Assembly (NCBI GenBank): GCA_003151435.1
Contig: PLXP01000098.1
Location: 1-44,116, forward strand
Source of the DNA: Acidobacteriaceae bacterium
Lineage (GTDB): Bacteria; Acidobacteriota; Terriglobia; Terriglobales; Acidobacteriaceae
Reading direction: 5' to 3'
DNA: 44,116 bases
In this document: piece by piece, positions 36,204 to 44,116 of the stretch
Numbering within the stretch: position 1 is the first letter of the stretch
How the letters are laid out: the number at the start of each line of letters is the position of its first letter
Made by a program: the position numbers and the translations under genes
Notes under the pieces: generated by a model
Told to the model about the DNA's origin: nothing
What the model saw: only the letters and a program-made list of their open reading frames with translations
Databases searched by the model: none

Positions 36204-37631
36204 CTAGTCTTCGAGTTCGGGGTGGTAGTGGCTCTCCCAGCCCATGTAGCGCACCGCTGATTCATGGATGGCTTTCGAGACATCGCTGAAGTTGGCGGCA
36301 ACGTGGTGTTCGAAGCCCTCGCGGCAGATGTACTTCAAGAGCTTCTGCAGATGCGGAATTTCCGCCACGCCGGCGCCGCCGAAAGTCTCCAGCGGATCGT
36401 CGGTGAATCGGCCCGCGCCGGTGTACCCGCGGATGATGCCGCGACGATCGTCGGTGGAATAACGCGCGAAGCTCATGTCGCCGGACTTGACGCGGCCCAC
36501 GCACGTTCCGAAGGTGTTCAACTTGCCCACCGTGCCGGCGATGATGGCCTGGTAATCCATCTTTACTTCGTTGAAGAAGTGCTTGGGCAGGTTGGAGCAG
36601 TGGAAGCAGACGCACTTGTCGGGGTGGGAGCCGTAGTTGTTGTTCCAGTCCAGCAGGGCCGATGGGGTCTGGCTGGCGAGGGCCAGCATGTACATGCTCA
36701 GCGTGCCGGGCACGTCGACTTCGCAGGCCGAGGGAATGAGGTTGTCGCTCATCATGCTCATGATGGTGCAAGGGACGACGCCGAAAAATTCTTCCATCGA
36801 GGTCCAGCACTGCACGGCGCTGACGGTACAGTTGGTCTGCTTCATCCAGGTGTCAATGACCGCGCCCAGCTTGGCCATCTTCATCAGGGCTTCTTCAGGA
36901 ATGCCCGCGGTGGTGACGTAGCTCTTGATGGCGGCGAGCTTGGCCTGCGCGGCGTCGTCGTTGTTCTTCATGCGATTGATGCGGCCGAAGATTTCAGACA
37001 GGTCGATCGGCTCGATGGAGATGCCGGAGGTTTCAAATAGGCGCTCGGAGTAGCGGACCGTATTGAAGGCCGCGGGGCGCGCGCCGATGGCGCCGATCTT
37101 GAGATTCTTGAGGCCCTTCACGATGCGGCAGACGGCGGAGAACCACTCGAGATCCGCCTTGAACTCCGCCGACTTGAGGCTCTCGGTGTGGAGCGTGGTC
37201 AGCGAGTACGAAATGCCATACTGCATCATGTTGTTGCAGGCGCTCATCTTGCCGCAGAAGCTGTCGCGACGGTCGGCGATGGTCATGTCGTCGGAGCGAT
37301 CGGGTGTGGCCTGCACCAGCACCGGGACCTTGAGCCCGGAGAGGCGGATGGCGTCGACGATACCGCGCTCTTCGCCAAAGTTGGGCAGCGTGACGATGAT
37401 ACCGTCAATCTCTTCAGCGTGCTTTTTGAAGAGCTCCGCGCAGCGCTGCGACTCCGCGTAAGTTTCCACCGCGCCATACTTCGATTCTTCAGGGGTGAGC
37501 ACGATTGCGCGCGCGCCCGCTGCTTCAAGGACAGAGATGATCTCTTCGCGGCCGGTCTTAGCCAGATGATCCGGAAAGAAGCCGCGGTTGCCTACCACCA
37601 CGCCAAACGTCATTACTCGTTGCGCTGCCAT
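36204..37631 (-). CDS. L-fucose/L-arabinose isomerase-family protein
   Basis: The 475-residue protein (GGAG 8 nt before ATG) has the FucI/AraA-type fold: an N-domain with VVVGNRGFFPDHLAKTGREE and DGIIVTLPNFGEE, the interconnecting segment KMSACNNMMQYGISYS, and the catalytic part with likely metal/substrate ligands in ACEVDVPGTL, LLDWNNNYG and FEHHVAANF. It is shorter than FucI (about 590), like the COG2407 members that act on varied aldoses, including sulfoquinovose isomerases. It would convert an imported aldose to the ketose. The upstream neighbours in the same direction are a 2-TM protein and an SSS symporter, so it probably acts on the symporter's substrate. The specific sugar is not known. 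Confidence 0.85.
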   Translation of the reverse strand: MAAQRVMTFGVVVGNRGFFPDHLAKTGREEIISVLEAAGARAIVLTPEESKYGAVETYAESQRCAELFKKHAEEIDGIIVTLPNFGEERGIVDAIRLSGLKVPVLVQATPDRSDDMTIADRRDSFCGKMSACNNMMQYGISYSLTTLHTESLKSAEFKADLEWFSAVCRIVKGLKNLKIGAIGARPAAFNTVRYSERLFETSGISIEPIDLSEIFGRINRMKNNDDAAQAKLAAIKSYVTTAGIPEEALMKMAKLGAVIDTWMKQTNCTVSAVQCWTSMEEFFGVVPCTIMSMMSDNLIPSACEVDVPGTLSMYMLALASQTPSALLDWNNNYGSHPDKCVCFHCSNLPKHFFNEVKMDYQAIIAGTVGKLNTFGTCVGRVKSGDMSFARYSTDDRRGIIRGYTGAGRFTDDPLETFGGAGVAEIPHLQKLLKYICREGFEHHVAANFSDVSKAIHESAVRYMGWESHYHPELED

Positions 37632-37813
37632 GTTCTCTGCTCCATCTTGCCTTGCCGCTTGCGCGGCTCAATTGCGCCTGCGCGGGCCCGGAATTGCCGT
37701 CCACTTTCCGGAACTCCCTCGACAGGGAACGGTTTCAATTGCCTTTCGCGCCAGGACGGCCTCGCGCATTCTTCTTGAAAGAACTTCACGGAGTAACATG
37801 CTCCAGGCAGCGC

Positions 37814-38032
37814 CTACTTGCTGGCGCGGCCCGGACGGAACTTCACAACGTAAAGCACCCCAATTGCCGCCAGAGTGCCGCCCCACCAGATGGGCGTGTG
37901 CAGGTAGTTCAACTCAACCGGGGCCAAGGGGCCAACCACCGCTTCGAAAACTCCATAGCCAAGGATCAGCACCCCATAAACCAGCAGCAGTACTCCGATG
38001 AAAAACCAGATGGGTATTCCGGAACCATGCAT
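37814..38032 (-). CDS. Small two-helix membrane protein of the symporter operon
   Basis: 72 residues with helices at about 8-34 (IWFFIGVLLLVYGVLILGYG plus VFEAVVG) and 48-64 (WWGGTLAAIGVLYVVKF) and a basic C-terminus. A purine-rich GAGAGGAAAGG precedes the start. It lies 67 bp after the symporter and 182 bp before the isomerase, in the same direction. It may be a small accessory subunit of the transporter; no family name is recognised. Confidence 0.7.
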   Translation of the reverse strand: MHGSGIPIWFFIGVLLLVYGVLILGYGVFEAVVGPLAPVELNYLHTPIWWGGTLAAIGVLYVVKFRPGRASK

Positions 38033-38099
38033 AAGCTTTTACCTTTCCTCTCTTGTTGCCGGGCCGGGCACGCGCCCGGCGCCGGACCAGAATCTCTCG

Positions 38100-40001
38100 T
38101 TACCAGAACAGAATGTTGAGCGCGGCAAAGATGATGACCACCAGCACCGCCCAGATGTACTCGTTCTTGTAGAAGGGCACGGGCTCTTCCTTGGGCAGCT
38201 TGGTGGCGCCATAGACAAGGCCCTCCAACTCGGCGACCGGGCGGGGCTTGGTGAGCAGGCTGATCACCACCACCAGGATGGAGGCGAAGAGGAAGGCCCA
38301 CAGCGCGCGGAAGACATTTTCTGCCATCGGCTTGGCGTCAGGCGAAAGCGCCACGGCAGCAAGCGCGGAAGGCGTGAGCTTGACCCACATGAAGAGGCCG
38401 GCGGAGAAGACGATGCCCAGGAGCAGGCCCAGGAAACCGGCCAAACGCGTAGCGCGCTTCCAGAACATGCCAAAGAGAATCACGGCCAGCAGCGGGGCAA
38501 TGAAGATGCTGAACAGCGCCTGCACGTAGTCCATGATGCCGTGCGCGTGCATCACCAGGTAAGCCGCGCCGATGGAGACGGCTACTCCCACGACGATGGC
38601 CATGCGGCCCACCATGACGTAGTGGCTGTCAGAGCCCTTCTTGTTGATCAGCGGTTTGTAGATGTCGTAGGTCCAGACGGTGGAAAAGGCGCTGACGTTG
38701 CCCGCCATGCCGCTCATGAATCCGGCGATCAGGGCTGTAATGCCCAGGCCGAGCAGGCCCGGTCCAAGGTAGCGCACCATCATCAGCGGCAGAGCCTGAT
38801 TATAGCTGTGCAGTTCGGCGTCATCCCCGCCGGCCATAACCTTTTGCTGGGAGGCCGTGGAGAGGTTGGTCTTGGCCATAGCGGCCGTGCAGCCGGCCTG
38901 ATCGGAAACCTGGCTCGATGAATTGAGCGAGCAGGCGGCGACCACGTCCTCACCCACCAGTTGGCGGCGGCTGCCGTCCCCGTTCTGCAGCAGAACGAGA
39001 CCGAGCAAGCCGGGAAGGATTACGATGAAGGGCACAGCCATCTTGAAGAACGAGCCGATGATGGGAGCCATACGGGCGGCGCGCAGGTTATGCGCGGCCA
39101 GAACGCGCTGCACGACCAGGAAGTCGGTGGTCCAGTAGCCAAAGCTGATGACGAAACCGAGGCCGAAGACAATGCCCGTCCAGTGCACACCCATGGGGTT
39201 GGCGGCGAAGTGGCTGGTATCGCGCCAGAGGTGGAAGTAACTGTCTGAGCTGACGCCGGTGACCGACTGCATATTGGTCATGATCTGGCGCTTCAGGCCC
39301 GCGACGCCGCCGGCCTGCACCAGGCCCAGGATGGGAACCAGCAGCGCGCCGCCCCAGATGAGGATGAACTGCAGAACCTCATTGAAGATGGCCGAGCGGA
39401 GGCCGCCCAAGCCGACATAGAGGGCGACGGCGATGGAGGAGACGAAGATGCTGAAGCTGATGTCCCAGCCGAGAACGACCTTCATGACCACGGCCATGGC
39501 GAACATGTTCACGCCGCTCATGAGGATCATCTCGATGGCGAAGGAGAACGCCGCCACGCTTCGGGCCTGACCGCCGTAGCGCAGGTCCAGGTAGCCGGGG
39601 ACCGAGTGGGTCTTGCAGACGTAGTAGAAGGGCATCATCACCAGGCCCAGGAAGAGCATGGCGGGGATGGCGCCCACCCAATACCAGTGGGTGGCGAGAA
39701 TGCCGTACTGGTAGGCTGAGCCGGCCCAGCCCATCAGTTCCAACGAACCCATGTTGGCCGAAACGAAGCTCAAACCCGCGATCCATGCGGTCATCTCGCG
39801 GCCGGCCATGAAGAACTCTTCGCTGGTGTTGGTCTTCCCCTTGAGGTAAAAGCCGATCCAGACCACCATTCCAAAGTAGATGGCGATCACGGCGATATCG
39901 AGCAGCCTCAGGTGCGCCAGAGGCGCGGCGCTGAAAGCCAGGAGGGCCGGAATGGGAGCGAGAGAACCGGCGGCGATGGAGGCTGGTACCAATTCGAACA
40001 T
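38100..40001 (-). CDS. Sodium:solute symporter (SSS family), sugar-type
   Basis: The 633-residue inner-membrane protein has about 14 helices and the SSS pattern: LLDIAVIAIYFGMVVWIGFY, SEEFFMAGREMTAWIAGLSF, SANMGSLELMGWAGSAYQYG (the sodium-site helix), the signature-like DLRYGGQARSVAAFSF, VALYVGLGGLRSAIFNEVLQ, FGYWTTDFLVVQRVLAAHN, and FSTVWTYDIYKPLINKKGSD. It is closest in style to Na+/glucose or galactose symporters (SglT). AGGTG precedes the start with 6-nt spacing. It leads a leftward group with the 2-TM protein, the isomerase and the M24-like protein. Confidence 0.93.
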   Translation of the reverse strand: MFELVPASIAAGSLAPIPALLAFSAAPLAHLRLLDIAVIAIYFGMVVWIGFYLKGKTNTSEEFFMAGREMTAWIAGLSFVSANMGSLELMGWAGSAYQYGILATHWYWVGAIPAMLFLGLVMMPFYYVCKTHSVPGYLDLRYGGQARSVAAFSFAIEMILMSGVNMFAMAVVMKVVLGWDISFSIFVSSIAVALYVGLGGLRSAIFNEVLQFILIWGGALLVPILGLVQAGGVAGLKRQIMTNMQSVTGVSSDSYFHLWRDTSHFAANPMGVHWTGIVFGLGFVISFGYWTTDFLVVQRVLAAHNLRAARMAPIIGSFFKMAVPFIVILPGLLGLVLLQNGDGSRRQLVGEDVVAACSLNSSSQVSDQAGCTAAMAKTNLSTASQQKVMAGGDDAELHSYNQALPLMMVRYLGPGLLGLGITALIAGFMSGMAGNVSAFSTVWTYDIYKPLINKKGSDSHYVMVGRMAIVVGVAVSIGAAYLVMHAHGIMDYVQALFSIFIAPLLAVILFGMFWKRATRLAGFLGLLLGIVFSAGLFMWVKLTPSALAAVALSPDAKPMAENVFRALWAFLFASILVVVISLLTKPRPVAELEGLVYGATKLPKEEPVPFYKNEYIWAVLVVIIFAALNILFW

Positions 40002-40056
40002 TGCTTCACCTGCGTGGGGTGATTTCGTCCGCCAATGGCAAGGACGTTCGCCCCTA

Positions 40057-40086
40057 AGTAAATGGGTTTACTGCACACATTGTCAA
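40057..40086 (-). promoter_or_regulatory. Promoter of the symporter operon with operator-like palindrome
   Basis: On the minus strand TTGACA (40081-40086) is followed after 18 nt by TTTACT (40057-40062, 4 of 6 to TATAAT). The -10 box is the distal arm of a perfect palindrome AGTAAA-TGGG-TTTACT (40057-40072), so a repressor bound there would block the polymerase. The arm sequence GTAAA/TTTAC is like LacI-family operators. The start of transcription would be about 50 bp before the ATG at 40001. Confidence 0.5.
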
Positions 40087-40563
40087 GCAGCAAACGGCGG
40101 CTGCCGATAAAACTTTGGGGGAGTTCCCTGGAGCCCGCTGTAGACGGTGTTGGTTAGACGGTTTGGAGGGAGGAACTCCCAGAAAGCGTTTACCGGACGA
40201 AGTGTACCATTTTCCCGCCGGAATTGGGCCATGATCTTGGTCACAAGACTACTTTTTCGCTTCATCCCCCCGCATTCTCCACCGGCAAAAACACCAAGGT
40301 ACATTCTTCCGCGCCGTGAAATAACCGCGCATGGCCGAGCGGAGTACAGTCCACCACCTCTTCCGGCTCATGTGATGGCGGAACCCAGCGAACATCGGCA
40401 ATTAAAGCACAATTGGTGCTTGTTTTAATGGCGCTTCAACGGTAATTTTAGATATGGGACCCCTATTCCCCTCTTCCGCACACGGTGTCTTCTCCTGGCG
40501 CATCCCCTGTCGCCGTTCGCTGTTCCTTGAAGCCTTACACCCAGCCTCATGGAGGTCTTGTCT
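40087..40563. other. Divergent regulatory region between symporter and aminotransferase
   Basis: About 480 bp without a convincing gene. It contains an inverted repeat GGGAGTTCC (about 40117-40126) / GGAACTCCC (about 40172-40180) and a second GTTTACC near 40189 that resembles the half-site of the palindrome at 40057. Several frames cross the region but none has coding character. Confidence 0.45.
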
Positions 40564-41781
40564 ATGAACCCTTCCGACTGTCCTCAGTCTTCCAGCGGTT
40601 TGTCTCGTCGTTCGTTTTTCCGCTATGCCGCGGGCGCATCCGCACTTGCCAGCCTGCCCATCTTGACGGAAGCGCATCTCGCGTTGGCCGCGCGGCCTCA
40701 CTTCGCCGACCCCAACAAGGGGATTCACATCGACGCCAATGAGAACCCGCTAGGCCCCTCGGAAGCGGCGCGCCAGGCGATGATCGACATCGTTCCCAGA
40801 GGCGGACGCTATCTGTTTCCGATGGAGGACGAACTGGCACAGATCTTCGCCAAGCAGGAAGGCCTGAGTCCCGAATCGGTGATGCCCTACGCCGGATCGA
40901 GCGAGCCGCTGCACTACACGGTGCTGGCGTTCACCAGTAAAGACAAGCCGCTGGTGGTTGCCGATCCCGGGTATGAAGCACCGATGTGGGCCGCGCAGGT
41001 GAGCGGGGCTCCGGTGGTAAAGGTGCCGCTGGCCGACGCGAAGGGCGCGGCTGCGCACGATATCAAGGCAATGCTCGCGGCGTCCTCCAATCCCGGCGTG
41101 ATCTACATTTGCAATCCCAACAATCCTACGGGCACGTGCACGCCTCGCAAGGATATTGAATACGCGGTGGCGCATGCGCCCAAGGACACGATTGTGCTGA
41201 TCGACGAGGCCTACATTCACCTGTGCGATGAGCCGCGATCGCTGGACTTTGTGAAGGAAGGCAAGAACGTCATCGTACTGCGCACCTTCTCAAAGCTGTA
41301 TGGAATGGCGGGCATTCGCATGGGGTTCGCCGTGGGGCGGCCCGATTTACTCGCGAAGATTGGCACATTGGGCGGTATGAACTCGCTGCCGATCACCGCG
41401 GTGGCCGCTGCCAAGGCCAGTCTGCTCGACGCGGACCTGGTAACGACTCGCCAAAAAATGATCGGGGACGTCCGCACCCAAACCATTGCGTGGCTGAAGA
41501 GCGAGGGTTACGCGACCACGCCGTCAGAGAGCAATTGCTTCATGCTGGATGTGCGGCGGCCGGGCAAGGAAGTGCAGGCGGCGCTCGCGGCCAAAGACAT
41601 GTATGTCGGCCGCATCTGGCCGGCATGGCCCAATTCCCTGCGCATCACAGTAGGTACCACGGACGAGATGGTTGCCTTCAGAAAGTCGTTCACTGAGGTT
41701 ATGTCGGGTTCAACTGCCGGACTGGAACTCCCGAAGCTGCCGGGCAGGCTGGCGGAACGGCCGTTTACGCATATGTCGTAG
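40564..41781 (+). CDS. Tat-exported HisC-like PLP aminotransferase
   Basis: The start is ATG 40564 (GGAGG exactly 8 nt upstream). The 405-residue protein begins with a twin-arginine signal (SRRSFFRYAAGASALASLPI, residues about 14-33) and continues with a fold-type I aminotransferase closest to histidinol-phosphate aminotransferase: DANENPLGPSEAARQ, ICNPNNPTGT, the PLP-phosphate Asp in IVLIDEAYIH, and the PLP Lys in LRTFSKLYGMAGIRMGF. All core residues are visible. HisC is cytoplasmic and its cofactor would have to be loaded before export, which Tat permits. No his genes are near. It probably acts on an amino acid in the periplasm rather than in histidine synthesis. Confidence 0.88.
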   Translation: MNPSDCPQSSSGLSRRSFFRYAAGASALASLPILTEAHLALAARPHFADPNKGIHIDANENPLGPSEAARQAMIDIVPRGGRYLFPMEDELAQIFAKQEGLSPESVMPYAGSSEPLHYTVLAFTSKDKPLVVADPGYEAPMWAAQVSGAPVVKVPLADAKGAAAHDIKAMLAASSNPGVIYICNPNNPTGTCTPRKDIEYAVAHAPKDTIVLIDEAYIHLCDEPRSLDFVKEGKNVIVLRTFSKLYGMAGIRMGFAVGRPDLLAKIGTLGGMNSLPITAVAAAKASLLDADLVTTRQKMIGDVRTQTIAWLKSEGYATTPSESNCFMLDVRRPGKEVQAALAAKDMYVGRIWPAWPNSLRITVGTTDEMVAFRKSFTEVMSGSTAGLELPKLPGRLAERPFTHMS

Positions 41782-41784
41782 AAG

Positions 41785-41916
41785 CAGTTGTCAGTTCTCA
41801 GTTCTCAGTCAAAACCAAAAGCCCCCGCCGGATTCGGCGGGGGCTTTTTTTACTTACCCAGTTATCAGCGGTTGACAACGAATAACTGAAAACTGAGAAC
41901 TGAGAACTGACAACTG
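41785..41916. repeat. Heptamer repeat module around a terminator (module C)
   Basis: Units CAGTTGT, CAGTTCT, CAGTTCT run at 41785-41805 plus CAGT. Inverted units AACTGAA, AACTGAG, AACTGAG, AACTGAC and AACTG run at 41884-41916. The two tracts mirror each other around the terminator at 41821-41851. The heptamer differs from modules A and B, but the layout is the same. The right tract ends 4 bp before the stop of the next, convergent gene. Confidence 0.8.
41821..41851 (+). terminator. Intrinsic terminator between convergent genes
   Basis: A perfect 10-bp stem GCCCCCGCCG (41821-41830) / CGGCGGGGGC (41835-41844) with a 4-nt loop is followed by T7 (41845-41851). An A-rich run precedes it (AAAACCAAAA), so it may work in both directions for the aminotransferase and the TonB receptor. 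Confidence 0.92.
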
Positions 41917-41919
41917 CAC

Positions 41920-44116
41920 TTAAAACATCAACTTCAGAGCTAACTGCACGTTGAATGGCTCACCCGGCCCAATGCCCGGGGAGTAGTTACCCGAGCCGAT
42001 GGTGGAACTGGTACTTCCAAAAGCTCCGGCAAAGTCGCTGGAGCCGTCCCAGTAGTCATTGCAAAGCTGCGTGCAGGCAGGGCTTGCCAGGTTGATGTGG
42101 TTGAACACGTTGAACATTTCAGCGCGAAGTTGGGCGTTGACCGGGAAATCGTGAATGTTGAACTTGGTGTTCTTGAAGACCGACAGGTCGATGTCCTCGA
42201 AACCAGGTCCGTAGACGTTGTTGCGAGGGACCGTTCCCCATGTGCCATCGGCAGGCTGTGCGTAGGCATTGGTGTTCAGCCACTGGACATAAGGAGTGCC
42301 ACCGGTCGGTTTTACGAGTTTGTGGGAAACGCCGGCCAGCGGATTGCTGATCTGGTTGGGACGCTGCGTTCCCTCGCCGGTGCCGCTGCTATCGGTTGAT
42401 GTGTATACAGTGATCGGCTGCCCGCCCTTGAAGGTGTACGCCGAATTGAGAGCCCAACCGGAGGTCAGGAGCTTCGGCCCTTTGAATGCGGGAATTCCGT
42501 AGTTGATGTAGCCGACAACAGTGTTGCGCGTGTCAAAGTCAGACGCGCCGTAATCGCCCTTGAAATAGTAACTGTTCTGCGGCAGTGCCCCGCGATAGGC
42601 AGTTACTTCGTCTAAGTTGTGTCCCCATGTGTAGGAAAGCTGCGAAGTAACTCCCTTCCAGGCGGTGGTGCGGAAGATCGCTTGCAGCGAGTTATAGTTG
42701 GATGTTCCGATGCTCTGAATCTGGTTGATATCGGAGTAGAAATTGCCACCATAAGAGGCTGTCCCGTATGGGCCGGCCGATGCGGTCGCCGTTCCGTTTG
42801 CGATGGGCTGATCGATGTTAAGCAGGCTTAGAAGCTTGCGTCCCTGGCTGCCCACGTAGCCCAGTTGGAATTGCGCCTTGCCACCGAGCGATTGCTCAAG
42901 CTGGAGGCTGAAGTTGACGTTGTAGGGGGAGCGGAAGCCTTTTGCGACACTGAATGCGCCGCAAGGGCTTGATGATGGGCAGGGATTGGAAGTGCCCGGG
43001 GTGGCAATGATCTGCGTTCCGCTTACGATCCTGGTGCCATTGACGGTGGCATTGATGACGGGATTGGTTCCGCCGGGATTGCCTTCAAGGCCGTTGGGAG
43101 CGCTGTTGCCGGGGCGGTTATCAAGGAACGGATTGGCATTGGGCATGTCAAAGAAGACGCCGCCGCCACCGCGCAGCACGGTCCCTGGCGAGAACTTAGG
43201 CTGCCAACTGAAGCCGACGCGCGGGCTGAGAGCCGTGAACTCGGGATCGTAGATGTTGCCGATGTCAGTGCCCTGGAAGGCGATGTCGGTAGGCGTCGTA
43301 CCCGGACGGAACACCGAGAGATCCTTCTTGCTGTCGTGCATCGGCTGCATGAAGTCATAGCGCAGGCCGAAGTTGACGTTGAATGTCGGCGTCAACTGAT
43401 AGCTGTCTTGCGAAAAGAAGTCGACGGCATGTGAGTAAACGGTGCGTTCGGGATTGCCGAAGGCCTGTGCCGCCTTGGTCATGTAGCCGGCCAGGAAGTT
43501 GGCCAGCGACTTGGTCTTGGTATCAACGTTGTCGCTTGCCCAGGGCGACGCCAGTCCTGTGACAGGGTCCACATAGCTGTTGTCGAAAGTGAAGCTGCCC
43601 ACGGAGTGGCGCCAGTAGAACTCATTGACCTGCATCTGGCGGTATTCTCCGCCGAGGCGCAGTTGGTGCTTGCCGATGGTCCAGCTGATGGCGTCGTCAA
43701 GATGGCCAGTGATGTCGTTGCGTCCTTCGGGAGGCGTATTGCCGGTGGGTTCAAAGCCGGAGATCTTGATATTTGGGGCGTTGTGGAACGTGGCGCCGGT
43801 GATGAACCCGGAAGTGGGAACGCTACCGAAACCGGTCTTGGCATCGGAGAACGTCTGGTTGAAGTAGTTGACCCCTATGGTGACCGAATTGGCGATGGAC
43901 GGCGAGATCACATAGTTGTCAGCCACCGAATAGTTGTAGACGTGAATGGGGCCGATTTCAAAGTACCAGGGATTGACATCGGTCTGGCCGACCGGGGCCG
44001 TTTGATTGCCCTGCCCGAGAAACGCGCGACCTGACAGGTTGTGTTTCTGATTGAAGGTGTGGTCGAGCTTCATCACGCCGTTGTAGCTGTAGCCAAACTC
44101 GGGCGCCGGGTTCTGG
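41920..44116 (-). CDS. Oar-type TonB-dependent receptor, C-terminal part (5' end beyond window)
   Basis: An open frame of 732 residues reads in from the right edge; the GTG at 44076 is not the start, because the sequence before it (QNPAPEFGYSYNGV) is already typical barrel. Motifs include KLDHTFNQKHNLSGRAFLG, LSPRVGFSWQP, GGGGVFFDMPNANPF, FSLQLEQSLGGKAQFQLGYV, SQLSYTWGHNLDE, NVYGPGFEDIDLSVFKNTKF and RAEMFNVFNHINLA, ending FNVQLALKLMF with the aromatic C-terminus of outer-membrane barrels. This is the large Oar-like group of Acidobacteriota, which normally has an N-terminal CarboxypepD_reg domain and a total length above 1000. Ligands are unknown; glycans or peptides are suspected. Confidence 0.92.
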   Translation of the reverse strand, partial: QNPAPEFGYSYNGVMKLDHTFNQKHNLSGRAFLGQGNQTAPVGQTDVNPWYFEIGPIHVYNYSVADNYVISPSIANSVTIGVNYFNQTFSDAKTGFGSVPTSGFITGATFHNAPNIKISGFEPTGNTPPEGRNDITGHLDDAISWTIGKHQLRLGGEYRQMQVNEFYWRHSVGSFTFDNSYVDPVTGLASPWASDNVDTKTKSLANFLAGYMTKAAQAFGNPERTVYSHAVDFFSQDSYQLTPTFNVNFGLRYDFMQPMHDSKKDLSVFRPGTTPTDIAFQGTDIGNIYDPEFTALSPRVGFSWQPKFSPGTVLRGGGGVFFDMPNANPFLDNRPGNSAPNGLEGNPGGTNPVINATVNGTRIVSGTQIIATPGTSNPCPSSSPCGAFSVAKGFRSPYNVNFSLQLEQSLGGKAQFQLGYVGSQGRKLLSLLNIDQPIANGTATASAGPYGTASYGGNFYSDINQIQSIGTSNYNSLQAIFRTTAWKGVTSQLSYTWGHNLDEVTAYRGALPQNSYYFKGDYGASDFDTRNTVVGYINYGIPAFKGPKLLTSGWALNSAYTFKGGQPITVYTSTDSSGTGEGTQRPNQISNPLAGVSHKLVKPTGGTPYVQWLNTNAYAQPADGTWGTVPRNNVYGPGFEDIDLSVFKNTKFNIHDFPVNAQLRAEMFNVFNHINLASPACTQLCNDYWDGSSDFAGAFGSTSSTIGSGNYSPGIGPGEPFNVQLALKLMF

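Overview
The window reads as chromosomal DNA of a soil-type member of the Acidobacteriota, most likely class Terriglobia. The basis is recognition of gene types, not a database search: a Ser/Thr kinase fused to a beta-propeller sensor, a GWxTD-domain protein, CarboxypepD_reg and TonB-dependent outer-membrane proteins, a DUF885 protein, many exported hydrolases, and high GC with GTG/TTG starts.

Left part (1-14,900): a patchwork that looks like an eroded genomic island. It holds the tail of an IS4-type transposase, an OmpA/Ig-like outer-membrane protein, a chimeric IS1595-type transposase stub, a GH63-like glycosidase, a small membrane protein, a large kinase and a Tat-exported glycosidase-like protein. 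Next comes a broken mobilisable element: a recD2 fragment fused to the 3'-truncated end of a relaxase, an intact mobC, a candidate oriT, a divergent accessory gene, xis and a tyrosine integrase. The integrase ends 13 bp from the 3' end of a tRNA-Lys(CTT) gene, the usual target of such elements.

Middle (15,000-29,650): envelope and housekeeping genes. These are a CarboxypepD_reg protein, a GWxTD protein, a MacA-like adaptor with a MacB/LolD-like ATPase but no permease, an NtrC-like AAA+ regulator lacking the sigma54-contact loop, a DUF885 protein, a TonB-dependent receptor, proC, an acyltransferase-3 membrane protein and a DoxX protein.

Right part (29,650-44,116): a carbon-metabolism region. 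Phosphoketolase and acetate kinase form a short route from ketose phosphate to acetate and ATP, preceded by a CRP-like site. A heme A synthase-like gene follows. A leftward group encodes an SSS sugar symporter, a 2-TM protein, a fucose/arabinose-type isomerase and an M24-fold protein that lacks most metal ligands; an operator-like palindrome overlaps the predicted promoter of the symporter. The window ends with a Tat-exported HisC-like aminotransferase and a partial Oar-type TonB receptor.

The least explained structure is intergenic. Three gene ends carry tandem 7-bp repeats arranged as mirror-image tracts around a central hairpin (34,660-34,842; 36,046-36,196; 41,785-41,916). Two of these hairpins, plus one at 28,017, belong to a common palindromic family with the tail GG(G/A)GCACCC(G/A)GC.
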